Positions 30,701 through 32,939 of a DNA stretch of 32,939 nt are shown here, piece by piece (position 1 is the stretch's first letter; every line of letters begins with the position of its first letter). The DNA comes from Pleurotus ostreatus/Saccharomyces cerevisiae fusant (taxonomy: Eukaryota > Opisthokonta). The stretch spans positions 1 through 32,939 of the forward strand of contig JAMQCK010000263.1 of assembly GCA_024196135.1 (NCBI GenBank), read 5' to 3'. Below the pieces are notes generated by a model, which saw nothing but the letters and a program-made list of their open reading frames with translations, did no database searches and was not told where the DNA came from. A program made the position numbers and the translations under genes.

Positions 30701-32939
30701 CGACGGACGTCTTCGGTGACATCGACAGCCTGCGAAGCGGAGACAATGCCAGTGTCAGCGGATTTGGGCAGAGCACGAGCTCGACCGAGTCCAGGTCGCT
30801 TCCGCTCCCAGACGCCAGCGGGTATGCCGACCAGGACGAACTGCTGCATTCTCATCTTCCCGAGTCGTCGTTCTTGAGCGATGAGTACCTACCTCAGGAA
30901 GAATTCGACATCGACATCTCTTCGGAACCTCCTACCGGCCATGTTGTCCCTGTCATGACGGGGCAAATGTCATTCATCGACGAAGAGGAAGGCGAGTATG
31001 TCGACTACAGCTACATGGTCCAACAGTCGCCAGGTCAGGAGCAACGTTACTCGTCTTTCACCACGTCGTCCTCGGATTCAGATGTAGACGACGTGACTCA
31101 TACCGACCGTCCTTATCTGGAGCAACAGCAGCAATTGGCACAGTTCCGCGCGAGGACCAGAGCTGCAGACGCGTCCAGTGATTCTACTGATGCTGGCGAC
31201 GAGCCCGAGCCATATGCTCATGTCGAAGAGATCATGGACGACGAGGACGGCTTCGACGACGACCTTCCGCCAGAGGACGACGAGGAAGAAGAGGAAGACG
31301 ACGATGATACGGAGCGCCCCCATCTGTATGCTCCGAAGCCTGAACATCCTCAGACCAAGATCGAGGAGGCGTCCCCTGCTGGCCTAGGATATCTGGCTCC
31401 GCCGTCCTCGTCTCACCCCGGTTCCTCCCCCATGTCTCAAAGTCCTTCCGTAGGCACGCTCCGGTCTGCGCTCAAATCCAATCCCCTCAACTCGGGGGCA
31501 CAAGCCTCGCAGCCGTCTGGTTCAGGTTACGCGGGGAGGGATAGGAGGCCACACCGTCGCAGCGTCAGTTTCTCGGACGGGCGCTTGGACGGTCCAATCC
31601 TTGGTCTCGGCGACTCGACATCGTCTACAGACACCCAAGACAATGACCAGGCGGTTGAGGGCGACGAGGATGATGAGGTGTGGTTGGAGCAGAGTACGCG
31701 TACGAATCGCCTCCTGCGGGATCTGCAGGGGCTCGCGCTCGAGGACAGCGTGATCGGCGAGCCGGACGCACCGCAGCGCAATCGTTCCTTCCAACGTACC
31801 ATCTCCAGCTCGGCCCTGCAGTTTAATGGCGACGACGCGGATGCGAGCTCGGGACCGCGCCACAGCTTCAGTCGTTTGGGTCCCGACACTTCCTCCTCAC
31901 ACTCGATGCGCGTGACATCCGTTGTCGTCGATGTTTCGCCCTCTGCGTTCCCCGTGCCACCCGGCAGGCCCTTGAGCCACGAAGAGCGTGTCCTGAGGAC
32001 GCAAACGAACACGCCGAACGTGACTCGCGGGACGGCGATGTCTGCTTTCCCGTCGTTCTCACTGGCGCGGTCGGCCCTCATTCGCGCGCTGACGGATGTT
32101 GTGCCATTCATTCCGTACTGGGATACGCTGCGTGAAGTCGACTTGACGGTCCTGGGTGCACCTGAGGAGAACACTGGACCTACGACGGGCGCGCCACGGG
32201 ACGGCAGCGGAGCAGCTGGTATGGAAGTACGACGACAACAAGCAGCGCGCGAGGAGAGGGACGAGGACGACACGGGGTCTACCAACCGGGACGCGGAGAT
32301 GAGCCTTGCCGCCAGCGGAGAGATGAAGCACGGCCGCCGCGGGCAGAAGCTGGAAAGTCTGGTCGGTCTGGAGGATTGCTGCCCGGTGCTCGTAGGTGTA
32401 CGAGTGTGAGTAAAGTTCGATGGTGGCGCGCTCATCTGTGGCTGACCTACCCCTTCCAGGGCGAACAACGCGCTGACGTACCTCACCGGCCTCCCCCGTA
32501 CGGTGCTGCGTCTCGACGCCGCGCACAACCAGCTCTCGGAGACGACGAGTTTCGGGGAATGCTGCGCGCGCGTCGAGGCCCTCGATGTGCGAGGGAACCG
32601 GCTCGCGGGCGGCGCGGACAATCTGGCGCCGCTGCAGGCGCTGCGTACTCTCGATGCCTCCAAGAATCGGCTGACCTCCGTGGCGGGCCTGCAGCGGCTC
32701 CGCAATCTCGTGCGCCTTGACCTGCACGGGAACCGGATCGAGGGGAAGGTGCAGATTGGCGATTGGTGAGTGGAACGTTACCTCCTCGCGGCGTGCCCTC
32801 GTACCTGTGCTTTGTTCCTCGACTACCGCGCAGGTGTTCTTCTTGGCCGGGGCTGGGTAGTGTGGCGAGGCGTACGCCGGCCTGCTCGGCGACGTTTGTG
32901 CGCCGCGCCATGCCTATTTGCGCGCCGTGCTATGCCCGG
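27712..32939 (+). CDS. Leucine-rich-repeat scaffold, Cdc11/Nud1-like (partial, runs off right end)
   Basis: The exons are 27712-29602, 29655-30641, 30695-32405 and 32460-32765, then a likely further exon from 32834; about 1,630 aa are visible. The N-terminus (MSRPAWQTEELADEWPDEEE) and LFGQYDTYTKEHL near residue 297 resemble fungal Cdc11/Nud1 proteins, which scaffold the septation initiation/mitotic exit kinases at the spindle pole body. The long middle is disordered, rich in SP/TP sites suited to CDK phosphorylation, with a run of eight glutamines (near 28468) and an acidic tract (31220-31310). Leucine-rich repeats begin in exon 3 and are clear in exon 4 (VLRLDAAHNQLS, VEALDVRGNRLA, LRTLDASKNRLT, LVRLDLHGNRIE). 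The start at 27712 was chosen over an upstream in-frame ATG (27616) for its match to the family N-terminus. Beyond 32765 the frame no longer looks like a repeat, so the exon choice there is uncertain. Confidence 0.78.

Overview
This window is nuclear DNA of a filamentous basidiomycete, probably an Agaricomycete. The evidence is dense genes on both strands, many 45-65 nt introns with GTRNGY-type donors, CTRAY-like branch points and YAG acceptors, short shared promoters between divergent genes, a GC-rich exon composition, and protein families typical of mushrooms (large tandem P450 groups and mushroom-type F-box proteins). No rRNA, tRNA, CRISPR array or transposon was recognised. All gene models were spliced by hand from the sequence. 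In each, the phases close through every exon unless stated otherwise.

Left third (1-8127), housekeeping genes: the 3' end of an unidentified gene (+); a 638-aa coiled-coil protein (-); a HIT-domain nucleotide hydrolase (-) head to head with a carbonyl-reductase-like SDR (+); a proteasome assembly chaperone PAC1-like protein (-) head to head with a UDP-GlcNAc transporter of the YEA4/SLC35B4 type (+).

Middle (8128-23750), accessory region: an F-box-type protein gene (+), a SANT/Myb protein resembling ZZZ3 (-), then three tandem cytochrome P450 paralogues (+). A second F-box paralogue lies on the opposite strand between P450-1 and P450-2. The three P450s have almost identical exon lengths, and each has the same promoter module: TGACGTAGG followed 21-29 bp later by a TATA box. 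P450-3 has gained or retained one extra intron and appears to have lost a canonical 3' splice site. The two F-box genes share an upstream block with a CACGTG palindrome. The second F-box copy carries a frame break relative to the first.

Right third (23751-32939): an Iwr1-type RNA polymerase II import factor (-), a small unidentified membrane-anchored protein (-), about 1.8 kb with no convincing gene, and most of a large leucine-rich-repeat scaffold resembling Cdc11/Nud1 of the septation initiation/mitotic exit network (+), which runs off the right end.

The three P450s, with their shared promoter motif, are the only set of genes here that looks co-regulated. No backbone-forming enzyme (terpene cyclase, PKS, NRPS) lies inside the window, so a biosynthetic cluster is possible but not shown.
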